Positions 51,039-61,899 are shown, numbered from the stretch's first letter. The stretch: 64,000 nucleotides of DNA from Tricholomella constricta (GCA_013368375.1 JAACJP010000036.1:62001-126000); one strand, 5' to 3'. Numbers and translations are program-made. Notes: generated from the letters alone by a model not told the origin.

Positions 51039-54000
51039 TTATACACTGCTGGCGACGGCTGGAGACGGTTCCAACGTCGCATCGTCTGCGGCCTCGATAG
51101 GACCCGCGTCGACCCCCTCCTCAGCTAAGGTGTCTCCGGTGGCGAACGCGTCAGTCCCGGGGAGCTCGTCGAAGAGAGCCCGATCATCTCCCTCCATTTC
51201 GAGGTCCTCCTGTCCCTCATCGTCGTCGATGTCCATGAGGTGGGAAGCTTGGGAGAGAGAACGGGCTCGGGAGGGGGCTGGAGAACGGGAGCGAGAGCGT
51301 CGAGGGCGGTGGTGGTATACTCGGGAAGGTGGGGGTGAGTACGGACGCGCTCGGTGACTGCGGCTGGCAGAGTACGCGGGGCTCGGTGACCTGCGGCGAG
51401 TATCGCAGCCGTGGAAAGTGTGGCTGGAGTGACTGCCGCCACCGCGTCCCCGGCCACGACCACGTCCAAACCCGCGGTCCTCGTTGAAGCTCCTGGCGGG
51501 GAGTCCGGCCTGCTTGCGAGCAAGGCGGAGGTTCTTCGCGTCCTGCTGGCGTTGCGCGTCCTCCGCGTGCTTCCTGGCCTGGGTTTTGAGGGTGACGATC
51601 TCGCTCTCGAGTTCGATGATGCGCTGGCGAAGCTCGACTTCACGGACGCGATTGTCAGGAGGAATCGCGAACTCGTGGTAGGAAGGGGCATTCTTCGCGG
51701 GGACGAACCATTCGCCTCTACTGTAGGTAGAGAACATCGAATCGACGCCGGTCTCCTGGTTGAATGTGTCGGCGACGGTGTTGTATCCGATGGGAGGAAC
51801 GGGGTCCTTGCCGACGCGAGCCTTCGCGTCCGTCTGTAAGATCAGGCGGAGATGGGTAACGGTCAATACCCCAATGACGCGTCCGAGGGTCGTGGTGATC
51901 TCGACGTTGCCGTTAGAGTCGGGGCGGAAGAAACGGAGGACTGAGGATCTAACTGTGCCGTTGGACATGACGATTGGGATGGGTCTGGATTCGCGACGAG
52001 ATTCGGTGGGGAAAGTGTTGGCGTCGTGGGGTTGCCTGATCTTCCTGCTGCCAAAAATCTCAGCTAGATATACGTTCTCGTACCATTCTTCCTGGGCTTC
52101 TTGCATGGAAACCGGTTCGTCGATGAGTCCGCCGGACGCGTCCCGCGTTGTGGCGTCGTCACCATTCATGGGGGTACTTGTTATTGGAAAGCGCATACTG
52201 GCTAGGGCAATTTGCGGATCTCCAGGCGGGTCCTCGACTAGTCGTTCCTGTAGATCTGCAATGCTGCTTACCCCGAGGAGGTCGAGGTACGCTTTGAACG
52301 CGTCAAGGTGAGCGATGGAATGGTAAGGCAGCCATGTTACATCACCCGACTTCCATTCGATCTGGAATATTGCGTTCGTGTTGGCTCCAGTGTGTGTGAT
52401 GATGGCCTGGACGGCCCATTCCTGCCCAGGATCCTCGAAGTCGGTGCCCACCTGATTGTGCAGGCGGCCGGGGAAGAGGCGGTCGTCGCTTGGTACGTGG
52501 GGCTTGAGCAAGGATGCGTGGAACACATCGTGTATGCCACGTCGTCTGAGGGATGCTGGTATGTCCACTTGAAACGAGTTGTTGCCGAAATTCCTTGTGA
52601 TCCGGTAGGGACCGATGAATTTCGGGACCATCTTCCTGGTCAGGGCTTTATTGATCAGGGCTATGTTCTTCGTTGATAGGTACACCAGATCTTTTTCCTC
52701 AAACGGCGCGATCTGGCGCTTTCTATTTGCGGCCCGCACGTGCTTTACTCTGGCTGCAATGATACTGTCGTGTGCGGCCATGATTGCGTTCTTTAGTCGT
52801 TGCGCGAAGGCCTTCACCCCCGGATACTCGTCGCTGCCTGGGTTATCCCAGATGAAGCTCCTCGGCATTCGTCCCGAATTCAGGAAAAATGGTGAGTAGC
52901 CGGTGCTTTCGGAACGAGATAAGTTGATTGCGAATTCAATCGCAGGGATCTTAGCGACCCAGTCCTTCTGCGCAGGGCCGATACATTGTCGTAGCATTTG
53001 TGTCACGGTGCGGTTTGCACGCTCGGTTGACCCGTCTGATTCCGGATGGTACGCGCTCGACATGCGTAGTGACGTGCCAATCAGTTCATGTAAGTGTTTC
53101 CAGAATGCGCTGGTGAAGAGAGGGTCGCGATCGCTGATGATGGCCCTCGGTAGCCCATGCAGTTTGTAGATTTCCGCAAATACGAGTTCCGCGACTTGCT
53201 TCGCGGTGTAGTTTGTTCTACTCGGGATTAGATGTACCATGGCGGTGAGTAAATCTATGACCACTGTGATTGAGTCGTATGCCGCATCTCTATCACTAGA
53301 TTCTGGCAGCGGTCCTACGAAGTCAATACCGATGGCCTCCCATGGTCTGGTCGGCACGGCGAGGGGGTTGAGCAGTCCGTATGGTTTCTGGTTGCTCGGT
53401 TTACTCCTTTTACAGGTACGACACGACTCGCAGTACGACTTCACGTCCTTTATCATATCCTTCCACCAGACGTGGTCTCGCAGATAGATTAGGGTTTTTC
53501 TTGCCCCGAGGTGTGCTAGAAGTGAGTGCGCTTCTGCTATGACAATCTCCCGAGCGCTGCGCCCCTCTATGCGAACGTTCGGGATGCACATGAGTTTCCT
53601 GCCGTTGAGCACCAGAAACAGCAGCCCTTCGCGAGCCTCAAAGTTCCGGAATTCCTTAGGCTTGTCTATGATTGGTGCGAAGCTTGGATCTTCTCCGTAT
53701 CTGTTTCTGATGGCGTCCCTCAGGTCTACGCCTAAGTTGGTATGGTTCACGATGTATACGAGGGTCGCGGGCAAGATGTCGTCGCCCTCGCGCTCCTGTT
53801 CTCGCAGCACATCCAAGTCTGTCGGCTTTCCTTGTGTTTCCTCCGACACATTTTTCTGTCTTGTGGCGACCAATTGCCGTGGCCCCGTAATCTTTACATG
53901 GTCCCTCATCCGAGCTGCAAATTCTCTGCTCGTTTCCGGTCTTTTGGTCTCCGCCGGTGGTACGGTGTTTTTGTTCGCAGCGCGGGGTGGCCTTGTCGCT

Positions 54001-57000
54001 GCCATCTTGCCCTCCAGGCCAACGAGCAGGGGCATTGATATCAGGTGTGTGCCGATATCATCGTTGTTAATCACATCGTGATACGTGTACTCACTCCTGG
54101 CCCTTACTGTTCCAGGACCGTCGTTCGAGTAGACTCGAGATAATGCGTCGCTCAGAATGTTTTCCACTCCAGGGACGTATACGACCTCAAACTCAAACTC
54201 GGAAATCTTTTCGATCCACCTGGCCTGGCGGCCTGATAGGTTCTTTTGTTTGAGCAAGTGAATGAGTGCTTTATGGTCCGTGAACCATCGGAAAGGTGCG
54301 CCCTGTAATAAATCTCGGTGTCGCAGCATAGTTTCCACTCCCGCGAGCATTTCGATCTCATGTACCGCGTAATTCTGTTGTGCAGAATTCAGCTTGGCTG
54401 AGAAGAACGCGGCGACCTTTCCTGTCCGCCAGTCTTCACCTTGGTTTATTACTCCTGCGATGCCCGTCATGCATCCATCCGTAATCATGTTGATGGGTGT
54501 GCATCCCGGGCCGTATTCGAGGGGTTTTCGGTAATGTCCTTTGCAAATCACAGCTAATCGTTTCACATCTTCAAAGGCTCGCTGCAGGGTGTAGTCCCAT
54601 CTGAAGGGAACCGTGTCGCCGGTCACAGTATGTAATATACCCATTGGTATCCTTACTCGGTCTATGTCGTCCGCCAAGAAACTGGCGACACCCAAAAACC
54701 CTCGCAGTAAGTCTCGATTAGTTGGTGTCTTCCAATTTACTAATGTATCGACTTTATGCGGGTCCATTCGTATGCCATTTTTATCGATGACGCGCCCCAG
54801 AATGTGTAATTCCGAGCACAGAAACTGGAGCTTGTTTTTGTTGAGGTAAAATTTCTCCTTTCGAAGGATATCAATTACTAATTTGACATGCTCTACATGT
54901 TCAGAAAGAGTGTCCGAATACACAACTATGTCATCCAGATAGACGTCAAGAAACCGTCCTATATGAGGTGCGAATATGTGATTCATCAGTGCCTGATAGG
55001 TTGCCGGGGCATTGCAATCTCCCATCTGGACAACGTGACTGACCATATTGCCGTCAGGTGTGCTACATGCCGTCTTCCAGACGTCTTCTGGTTCGACCCG
55101 CACGCAGTCGAACGCGTGCAGAAGATCGAGCGCCGACATGTACTGATGCGCCGCTGCCCGCCGGAGTACTCCGTCCATTACTGGTAAGGGGGATGCGAGT
55201 TTTTTAGTGTTCGCATTTCTATGGCGTAGATCATACACTGACCTGAGCTGTCGCGTCCCTGGTTTGTATATGAACATCATGGGCGCCGTACTAGCTGCCG
55301 TCGATATTTCCCATCGTCCCGTTTTGAGGTACGCGTCTCGTTTTTCGTTCCATTGCGCTCTAAGGGGCTCCGGACATTTTGACGGTCGCCATGGGCCAAC
55401 CAGGTTCTCGTCTATTAGCGGTATCCGGTGATTGATGGCGCGCAACGGCGGAAATTCCATCTGGGAGATCTCCTCACAGCACAGGGGACTCGCGTACTCC
55501 AATAATTCGTCGCGAACTGAATCGAGGTTCGATTCATACATTCCCATAGCCCTTGATGCTAGTTTCACTAAGCCGACACCCTTCAAAGGTTCCGCGGTCA
55601 CTGAACCGATTACTACTCTTGGCGGGTTTATCCCAAAGGTGACTTTATGTTGGAACAAGAAAGGTGTGCCCAAGATCAAGTCATAGCTGGAGATGTTAAT
55701 GATATCGAAGTAGCGATCTTCGTTGATGTTTTGGTACGTGAAGCGCGCACGCCCTCCGAAATTGACCTTCGAACGGGATCCCTGTACCGCCAATTGGACT
55801 TGCAGGGGCATGTCAAGCTGTATTTTCTTTACCGACAGCTGTTCAGCCAAGGAGCTGGACATGAAATCTCCGAGCGAGCCCGAATCGATCAGGGCTCTCG
55901 CAGGGTGGCCGTTGATGGTCACCACTACTACTATGGGTTTCGGGATTGTACGGCTCGCGTCTTTTGTTATGGCGGTATTTCGTTGAATAGCGGGTAATGT
56001 ACCGGGTTTGATCTGCTGCCCGAATAATTCCACTACGTGGAAACCTTGCTCATTTTCGGTGAGTGTAATTGCGTTCAACGATTCCGCTTCATCTACCATT
56101 TCATTGATGAAGTTTATGAGTCCCAGCTCGCTATCTTCTTCGTTTATTTCTTCGAGAGGCAGGATGCTCAGCGGGTGCTGATATTGCGGCACGAAGGCTG
56201 CGTTGATTTGCAGGTAAGCATGTTTTAATTGTTTCCAATACCACTTGACAAGATTGAAACGCTCGTTTCTCAAGCACTCTGTCGGAATGACGCGATGGAA
56301 GTCCAACAATTTGTCGTATATCGAATGGATGTCCCCATTCGCGTGGTCACGCCATACCTCGAATCGTGTCGCCCCCCAGTGCTCCGGGTTGTCAACGTCT
56401 CCCGGATAGGGAGCTCCTGACTGCAGGACCTCCTCAGCTCTTTCGGCCAATGGGTCTCGACGCTGCTCTTCTGTCAGCTCTTCCGTTGCGTCAGGGCTAT
56501 ATTCTCCCGCCTTCCATAGTCGTTTGCTCATTTGTTGGGTGTACCACTGTACCACGTCAAACGCGCCGTCTTCTAGGAACGCACTCGGAATTAGTACGTC
56601 CTCTATCAGATCGTCATAATCCATCATGTGGTCGAAGATGACATGGCGCCCTCCAGCCACGCGGTATATCAAGAAGCGGTCGCTCGTGCCTTCGGTCCAA
56701 TCCCCTGGGTACGGTTGATTGTCCGTCAAATCTTTCGTCGCTCGTTCCGCGAGGGGGTCACCCATAGCATGTATGTATGGTCTAGACGGGTTGTCATGCT
56801 CGATGTCCTCTTGCATCGTTATCATCCCTAATTCGAGGGTCTCAACTGATTCTGTTGTCTCGGCTAAGCTTCGTAACTTTTCTGTTTCATCAATGCGCAT
56901 TTCCAGGCTGAAGTTAGCCACCCCGGGGGGTCCGTTTCCCGGGCTCTTTACTTGTTGGTTATCCGGGCAGTTGCGCGCGGTATGTCCAACTTCGTAACAC

Positions 57001-59009
57001 TTGAAACACTTGTTCTGTGCGCGAAGCTCATCCTTCCTCTGCTTCGATAGATGATCATGATTGTTTGTTTGATTGTTCGTAGGCGGCTTGGGCCGCCGCT
57101 CTGTTTTGCCTCCGTTTGGGCCCGTCCTGTGGACTGGTTCTTTCGACCGTGCGTCGTCTGTTCGACTCTGCTCTCGGTTACCGAACCGTTGTCCCGACGA
57201 TGCGAAACGTCTGGAGCCCGAACCGCCACCTGTGTTCTGAGACGGCGACTGGTTAGGCTTCTTCGGGTTTCGGGAAGGCCCCACTTCAACTGCCTCCGCA
57301 ATCTCATGGATTTCAGCGGCTTCGACTATGTGGTCCCACCTCGACTCTTCCGGATTCAGCCGTTCTCTCCACAGGGCTTTCTGTATGTCCGTTTTAAGGC
57401 CATACCAGAGTTTGTTGACTCGTTCGCGTTCGTCCGTGAACCCAATCGAGGTAAATAACTCATTCAACTCGGACACGAACTCTTTCACGGTCCGTTCGTT
57501 CTGATAACATCGTTTCAGCTTCTTCCGTTGTTGGGACCGGAAGTCAACCGGGAAGCAATAATCGAAGAGCTTCTCGAAGAAGGTGCGAAATTTCCACTTC
57601 TCCGGGTCATTTGATACTTCCCGGGTAAAGAAGTCGTAGGCTTTTGCTTTCAAGAAGTTTGACCCGATAACGGACACCCGCCGATTGTGGGGTACTAGTC
57701 CGTCTTTTACGTAGGCCTCGCTCTGAAGCATGAAACGATGGAACACTTTCGCATTGGCTTCTCCGTCGTAACTTTCCGGCTCTGTGGGGCGTATACGCGA
57801 TCTCGCCGCCCCTTTCTTAGCTTTCTTATGTTTCTTTGATCTGCTCGACGTCTTCGTTGACTTTCTTTTCTTCTTCCTAACAGGTTCACTTTCGGAACCC
57901 GTCGTGGAGTCTGAAGAGTCGGTGTCACTTGAAGAGTCGCTTGAGCTCGATGACGACGAATCCTCGTCGCTATCCGAATCCGAACTCGAGGATCCCGAGG
58001 ATCCTGAAGAATCCTCACTAGGTCCATCGCTTATGTTCCGGAACGCGACGCCCAGGTAACTGCTCGGGGTTATCTGAGTGCTTGGGCGCATGTCCCCTTT
58101 CTCTTGTTTTCTAGCTTTCTTGGCTTTCTGAGCCTTTGCTTTCTTTCTATCGTATTTTTTCTTCTTATCCGCTTTCGCGGCCTTTCGAAGGTCATTCAAT
58201 TCAGCCCGAAGGCTTTCAATTTCTTTCATCAGTTCCCGGTTAACCGAAGCTGATTGTCTGTCCGTAGCGACAGGAACATTCCCTACGGGTGATACACGAA
58301 TAGATTCGTACTCCTCGAGCGCGGCTTGTTGTGCGGCGACCTCGAGTTCCTCCGCTGGGATGCCCGCGGCACCCCAGTTCCTCGGATCAGGGTTCTTTCC
58401 CTTGGAGGGGCCAACTCCTCGGGCTTCGGGGCCTTCCTCGACCCTCGTCGCCTGCTCGCGTCTGCGCAGCAGGTTTAACTGGGTGGGATCCATTCCCTCC
58501 TCAGCTTGGCGCACCGTGTCGGCTTGCGACTTAGTGAGCTGTTCCGGCCCTTCTAGGCTTCTCGCCCGGGGGCGCCGGTTGGAAACTGTGTGCCATTGGC
58601 CACCCAGTTCCCGTAGTTGTTCTTGTTTGCGAGCCTCGGCCGCCCTGAAGCGCGCTTCGTTCTCTCGCTGCTCGTCTTCACGACATTGAGCCCACGATCG
58701 GCATTCCAGCCGATTCCGCTCTTTGGTGATGTCGTTCCAAGACGGGACGGTCTCCTGGTTCTCTTCCCCGGGGGAAGGACTACGCGGCTCGCCAAGGCCG
58801 GATCGCACCACGCTGCTATAGGACCTAGCAGGCGAGTGGGTGGAAACCGGAGCTTCTACGAGCTCGGCAGAGTCCAGCTCCATGTCGGCCGATGGGGGAC
58901 TGATATCGGCAAACGATTCGGCGATGGGGGACTCACCAGAATCAGAGATGGGACCTGTCGAAATGACGGTAGACGGGCGGAGACGGAGGTTGTAACGTAC
59001 GGTAGACAT
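51039..59009 (-). CDS. gypsy-2 Gag-Pol polyprotein with RGG/RS-rich C-terminal extension
   Basis: 2656 residues in one frame, ATG at 59009. In order: a charged N-terminus; an Asp/Ser run and Lys-rich patch (about residues 330-400); a Gag domain (from SYDGEANAKVFHRFMLQS, about 410-580); CCHC knuckle CFKCYEVGHTARNC (about 667); and retropepsin ALIDSGSLGDF (about 1040). RT follows (SALDLLHAFDC; VYLDDIVVYSD about 1358), then RNase H (MITDGCMTGIAG about 1507, with TDG in place of the usual DAS) and integrase (zinc domain about 1840; GIDFVGPLP, SDRDPLF, GSTERANR). A chromodomain-like segment (FQIEWKSGDVTWLPYHSIAH) lies near 2215-2240. About 400 further residues follow: a coiled coil, an RGRGRGRGGG block, and Arg/Ser repeats with an acidic end. 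RT before integrase defines Ty3/gypsy. No stop or frameshift separates gag and pol. The element appears competent; the role of the tail is unknown. Confidence 0.95.
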   Translation of the reverse strand: MSTVRYNLRLRPSTVISTGPISDSGESPIAESFADISPPSADMELDSAELVEAPVSTHSPARSYSSVVRSGLGEPRSPSPGEENQETVPSWNDITKERNRLECRSWAQCREDEQRENEARFRAAEARKQEQLRELGGQWHTVSNRRPRARSLEGPEQLTKSQADTVRQAEEGMDPTQLNLLRRREQATRVEEGPEARGVGPSKGKNPDPRNWGAAGIPAEELEVAAQQAALEEYESIRVSPVGNVPVATDRQSASVNRELMKEIESLRAELNDLRKAAKADKKKKYDRKKAKAQKAKKARKQEKGDMRPSTQITPSSYLGVAFRNISDGPSEDSSGSSGSSSSDSDSDEDSSSSSSSDSSSDTDSSDSTTGSESEPVRKKKRKSTKTSSRSKKHKKAKKGAARSRIRPTEPESYDGEANAKVFHRFMLQSEAYVKDGLVPHNRRVSVIGSNFLKAKAYDFFTREVSNDPEKWKFRTFFEKLFDYCFPVDFRSQQRKKLKRCYQNERTVKEFVSELNELFTSIGFTDERERVNKLWYGLKTDIQKALWRERLNPEESRWDHIVEAAEIHEIAEAVEVGPSRNPKKPNQSPSQNTGGGSGSRRFASSGQRFGNREQSRTDDARSKEPVHRTGPNGGKTERRPKPPTNNQTNNHDHLSKQRKDELRAQNKCFKCYEVGHTARNCPDNQQVKSPGNGPPGVANFSLEMRIDETEKLRSLAETTESVETLELGMITMQEDIEHDNPSRPYIHAMGDPLAERATKDLTDNQPYPGDWTEGTSDRFLIYRVAGGRHVIFDHMMDYDDLIEDVLIPSAFLEDGAFDVVQWYTQQMSKRLWKAGEYSPDATEELTEEQRRDPLAERAEEVLQSGAPYPGDVDNPEHWGATRFEVWRDHANGDIHSIYDKLLDFHRVIPTECLRNERFNLVKWYWKQLKHAYLQINAAFVPQYQHPLSILPLEEINEEDSELGLINFINEMVDEAESLNAITLTENEQGFHVVELFGQQIKPGTLPAIQRNTAITKDASRTIPKPIVVVVTINGHPARALIDSGSLGDFMSSSLAEQLSVKKIQLDMPLQVQLAVQGSRSKVNFGGRARFTYQNINEDRYFDIINISSYDLILGTPFLFQHKVTFGINPPRVVIGSVTAEPLKGVGLVKLASRAMGMYESNLDSVRDELLEYASPLCCEEISQMEFPPLRAINHRIPLIDENLVGPWRPSKCPEPLRAQWNEKRDAYLKTGRWEISTAASTAPMMFIYKPGTRQLRSVYDLRHRNANTKKLASPLPVMDGVLRRAAAHQYMSALDLLHAFDCVRVEPEDVWKTACSTPDGNMVSHVVQMGDCNAPATYQALMNHIFAPHIGRFLDVYLDDIVVYSDTLSEHVEHVKLVIDILRKEKFYLNKNKLQFLCSELHILGRVIDKNGIRMDPHKVDTLVNWKTPTNRDLLRGFLGVASFLADDIDRVRIPMGILHTVTGDTVPFRWDYTLQRAFEDVKRLAVICKGHYRKPLEYGPGCTPINMITDGCMTGIAGVINQGEDWRTGKVAAFFSAKLNSAQQNYAVHEIEMLAGVETMLRHRDLLQGAPFRWFTDHKALIHLLKQKNLSGRQARWIEKISEFEFEVVYVPGVENILSDALSRVYSNDGPGTVRARSEYTYHDVINNDDIGTHLISMPLLVGLEGKMAATRPPRAANKNTVPPAETKRPETSREFAARMRDHVKITGPRQLVATRQKNVSEETQGKPTDLDVLREQEREGDDILPATLVYIVNHTNLGVDLRDAIRNRYGEDPSFAPIIDKPKEFRNFEAREGLLFLVLNGRKLMCIPNVRIEGRSAREIVIAEAHSLLAHLGARKTLIYLRDHVWWKDMIKDVKSYCESCRTCKRSKPSNQKPYGLLNPLAVPTRPWEAIGIDFVGPLPESSDRDAAYDSITVVIDLLTAMVHLIPSRTNYTAKQVAELVFAEIYKLHGLPRAIISDRDPLFTSAFWKHLHELIGTSLRMSSAYHPESDGSTERANRTVTQMLRQCIGPAQKDWVAKIPAIEFAINLSRSESTGYSPFFLNSGRMPRSFIWDNPGSDEYPGVKAFAQRLKNAIMAAHDSIIAARVKHVRAANRKRQIAPFEEKDLVYLSTKNIALINKALTRKMVPKFIGPYRITRNFGNNSFQVDIPASLRRRGIHDVFHASLLKPHVPSDDRLFPGRLHNQVGTDFEDPGQEWAVQAIITHTGANTNAIFQIEWKSGDVTWLPYHSIAHLDAFKAYLDLLGVSSIADLQERLVEDPPGDPQIALASMRFPITSTPMNGDDATTRDASGGLIDEPVSMQEAQEEWYENVYLAEIFGSRKIRQPHDANTFPTESRRESRPIPIVMSNGTVRSSVLRFFRPDSNGNVEITTTLGRVIGVLTVTHLRLILQTDAKARVGKDPVPPIGYNTVADTFNQETGVDSMFSTYSRGEWFVPAKNAPSYHEFAIPPDNRVREVELRQRIIELESEIVTLKTQARKHAEDAQRQQDAKNLRLARKQAGLPARSFNEDRGFGRGRGRGRGGGSHSSHTFHGCDTRRRSPSPAYSASRSHRARPYSPPPSRVYHHRPRRSRSRSPAPSRARSLSQASHLMDIDDDEGQEDLEMEGDDRALFDELPGTDAFATGDTLAEEGVDAGPIEAADDATLEPSPAVASSV

Positions 59010-59121
59010 TTTCAGAATTTGTTGCCTAGTAGGAAGTCCGGGTTGATCAGACCAGGGGGAATCCAGCGAAGCGTTTAGATGTAAGAGAGAGACAGAGAGA
59101 TAGGTTTAAGAGTCAAAAATA

Positions 59122-59482
59122 TGTGACGAAAGGGTGACTTGTTGAGTTGGATTTCGGCACACGAGAGGGAAAGGAAGAGGACGCTCTGAATGACTGGGTA
59201 AAAACCTGTTGTATTCGAGAATCGCTACCGTACGTGTACTACTGTAGGCTACTTATATAGGTGGACAGTCAGTAATGATAAGTAAGCAAGTCTCATATGT
59301 GACAAGGCGAAGTTAACTGATGTCTAAGAACTAAAGGTAATGTCCATGGCAGAGTGCCAACTAACAAGGCGGGACTCTGAAGAAAGGGAACGGCAAAGGA
59401 GTGTAGGAGACGGAACGGATTTGCTGTATTGATGACGGGGATCTCGGGGCCGGTAGTCGGTACCGGTCTCAGGTCCGCGACA
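59122..59482 (-). repeat. gypsy-2 5' LTR
   Basis: 361 bp and apparently identical to the 3' LTR. A TATATA (plus strand about 59254-59259) is a possible promoter element. Confidence 0.95.
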
Positions 59483-60030
59483 CTCGGCCACCATCATCAT
59501 CATCTCGTCCATCCGTCGTCAACAAAATTCTAAACGTCGCTTGGCTCGGACAAGCATCGGACTCGAGCTCGAATACTCATACGGGCAACATACGGGAGTA
59601 GAGTTGGCCATCGCAAAGGATGTAATTCATATAGTACCCACTGATCCGCACTCTCAAATGTATTGTAATACTTGAAACAGACTTGTTCAGTGCGTCCTAT
59701 ATCCTCTCTCCAGCTTGCTCTCCTAATCGTCATTGATTGATACGATGTTTCATCTCGATAGAATCATCAACGTTATCGAACCTGTGGTAATCTTTGATGG
59801 TTCGATCTTCGCACGACGCAGACAGGCTGGTTTCCCTTTTTTTTACCGCAAAAAACCGCGCGTTGGAATCTCAATACATGACGCAAAGACTACGAAAGCT
59901 CGAAATGAGCCTTAATGGCTGTTTCTTAGGTGGTAGGATGGGTTTTGGAGACAGACAGACAAGTGGCCTCAATGCTTCGGGAATGCGACGCCGATATACT
60001 TAGCGGCGTCAACCCAACGTCAACCTCTAC
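59483..60030 (-). repeat. Right arm of the inverted repeat, outer part
   Basis: Continues the arm interrupted by gypsy-2. It matches the reverse complement of about 39655-40140, for example the blocks around AATTTTGTTGAC and ACTTGTCTGTCTGTCTCC. Together with 49680-50641 it completes the copy of the left arm. Confidence 0.75.
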
Positions 60031-60542
60031 ATACACCGCCATACGTGCGACGGGTCCCTGACATATTTCCACATTGATCGTTGTGTATGTTTGGCCAAAC
60101 ATGTCCAGCCACTTTCATGAGGGCTGTCAGATATCGAATCATCAATTCCTGGACCTCTCCCAAGAACACATTGAGGGCCATTGTCGGCCAAAGGTTAATA
60201 AGATGTCACAGATTAAGGGACATACCCGCGAAGTGTTCATTGGACCTTCATTTGACCTTAATACCACCATGGCAAACTGTATGGACACCCTTGTGGCCAG
60301 CTCGCTGATAGGACATGTCCAACTTGTCATTAGCTCGTACACAGCTCTTATAGAATTGCAGGCCTTTGCACACGATCAGATAATGCACGAAAATAGCTGG
60401 GTCCATATATTAAAGCACAGTACACGACGGTAACAATATATCAAGAACATTAGCTCGAAACTAGGAGAGGGAGGACATTAATGATGGGAGAAAATTAAAG
60501 AAATGTAAAAGATAACGGAGGGTATACTTGAATGTGGACCAA
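60031..60542. other. Intergenic region left of the Plavaka-linked gene; no gene supported
   Basis: One plus-strand frame (60074-60433, 119 codons) has no motif or codon pattern that convinces me. The left end of the adjacent transposon, if it is here, was not recognised. Confidence 0.5.
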
Positions 60543-61899
60543 TCAGTCCAATGCAGTGGCTTCGGACTGCTCCTGGGAATCCAAAGTATTCTCGGCGGTG
60601 ACTGCCTGCGCAACCAAGCTCTCGACATCACCCCGACCGTGTAATAAACGGTCTGCAGTCAACATCCTCGAAAAGACGCTGAAAATAGCAGTGAGCTAGT
60701 GACATAGACTGATGGAGGCAACATCACATACTCGGAGATCTTCTGTGCATCGTTCCCCTTGTTGACGCGAATCTTCTCAAGTTTCTTGTCAACCTTGGGC
60801 CAGTAAGTGCGATCGACTTTGCCTGCCGGCGACATCATATCGATGAAAGTTGACCGCTTGAATTGAATTAAATCAGTCACAATGTTTATATCGGAGCATT
60901 ATGAACTTACCAAAAAAGCCAGGCGGCCACACATCTTGACCGAGGGTTTGACCTTTGGCGCAATCTTAGACCGGAGTGCAACGATTTGGTGGCAAAGGGT
61001 CCCGATATCTGTGGAGTCTGAGTAGGCCCCATTTTCGCCCTTGGTACCAATGGATTCCTCAATCTTATTGGACATAGGGTGTCCGTTAGAAATGAGCATA
61101 AACTCATAAATGTACACTTACCTTTGTCTTCACCAGGTTTCTGAGTGTAACGAAGCAATCACGAGCTTTTGCAACAATTACTTTGAGCTTGGAGGGGTCC
61201 TCCATGACGTCGCTGGTCAGGCCCCAGCCAGGAAATCTTTGCAAAAAATCCTGTCGGTAGAATTCGAAAATTAAGTATTTGCCGATCCGAGAGATAAACG
61301 ATGACAAACCGTGAGCTGCCTGACTTCAAGGAAGATCACGAAGACATATTTCTCAATTTTTGCCTAGTCAATAAAAGTTAAAAATCATCGTGATCGTGTG
61401 TTCGAAAACTCACATCGAGAGAGGTTGGGATTTGGTACATGGCCTCAGCAGGTTGGACGAGCTGGATAAGCTCCTGGCTATGCATGACCATAGCGGCAAG
61501 GAGAATGCTCTGCTGGGGGCCAGTCATCTAATGACGATGTGTCAATTAGCGTAATTTATGTACTACTGTACTTGTACTCACCTTCGCAAATTCCTGTAGT
61601 TCTTCGACATTGCTCCGTTTGAGACGGATTCGGCGAGCAACCGAGTTTGCATATTGACTCCAGTCCTCTGATGCGCGCTTGCGGTGAGTCGCTACGGACG
61701 GTGTAGAGAAAGTCGAGAGAGACAGCTCTAAGTTGTCACTGTCTTCATCGTGTCCCTCCAAGGCGTCGAAGAGGTCAATACTGTTGGGACACGCAGCCTG
61801 GTCAGGACCATCCTCAATACTTGGAGACAGAGAACGAGCTGGAAGCGGAGGTGTCTGCAGGAAGTCATCAAGGGATGACGCAGCAGAGGGAGTAGACAT
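60543..61899 (-). CDS. Uncharacterised 342-residue protein divergent from a Plavaka transposase
   Basis: Seven exons: 61899-61582, 61527-61414, 61363-61310, 61250-61122, 61063-60911, 60856-60732 and 60678-60543. All introns are GT-AG and all phases agree (1029 nt). The N-terminus is disordered and acidic (TPPLPARSLSPS...), followed by a basic stretch (VARRIRLKRSNVEELQEFAK) and a mostly helical body with IEESIGTKGENGAYSDSTDI, TYWPKVDKKLEKIR and a Gln/Glu/Ala-rich end. No enzyme motif or membrane span is seen. I recall similar proteins beside Plavaka-like genes in mushroom genomes, but cannot check it; a role in transposition is inference. Its start lies 224 bp from the divergent transposase start, so they may share a promoter. 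Confidence 0.75.

Larger units (their letters stand above)
50642..59482 (-). mobile_element. Complete Ty3/gypsy element gypsy-2
   Basis: 8.84-kb element on the minus strand. It has two 361-bp LTRs, 50642-51002 and 59122-59482, that read as identical, both TG...CA, and TSD CTCGG (50637-50641 and 59483-59487). One open reading frame covers almost the whole interior. A purine-rich GGAGGGCGTA on the sense strand adjoins the 3' LTR. The sequence after the 5' LTR (sense TATTTTTGACTC) does not start with TGG and has no complement that I can find in the LTR, so the primer is unknown. Confidence 0.96.

Noticed and set aside
39655..60030. The 1.3-1.4 kb inverted repeats as terminal repeats of a DNA transposon
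   Set aside because: No transposase lies between the arms, the ends are not sharp, and no target duplication is visible. Kept as an unexplained inverted repeat.
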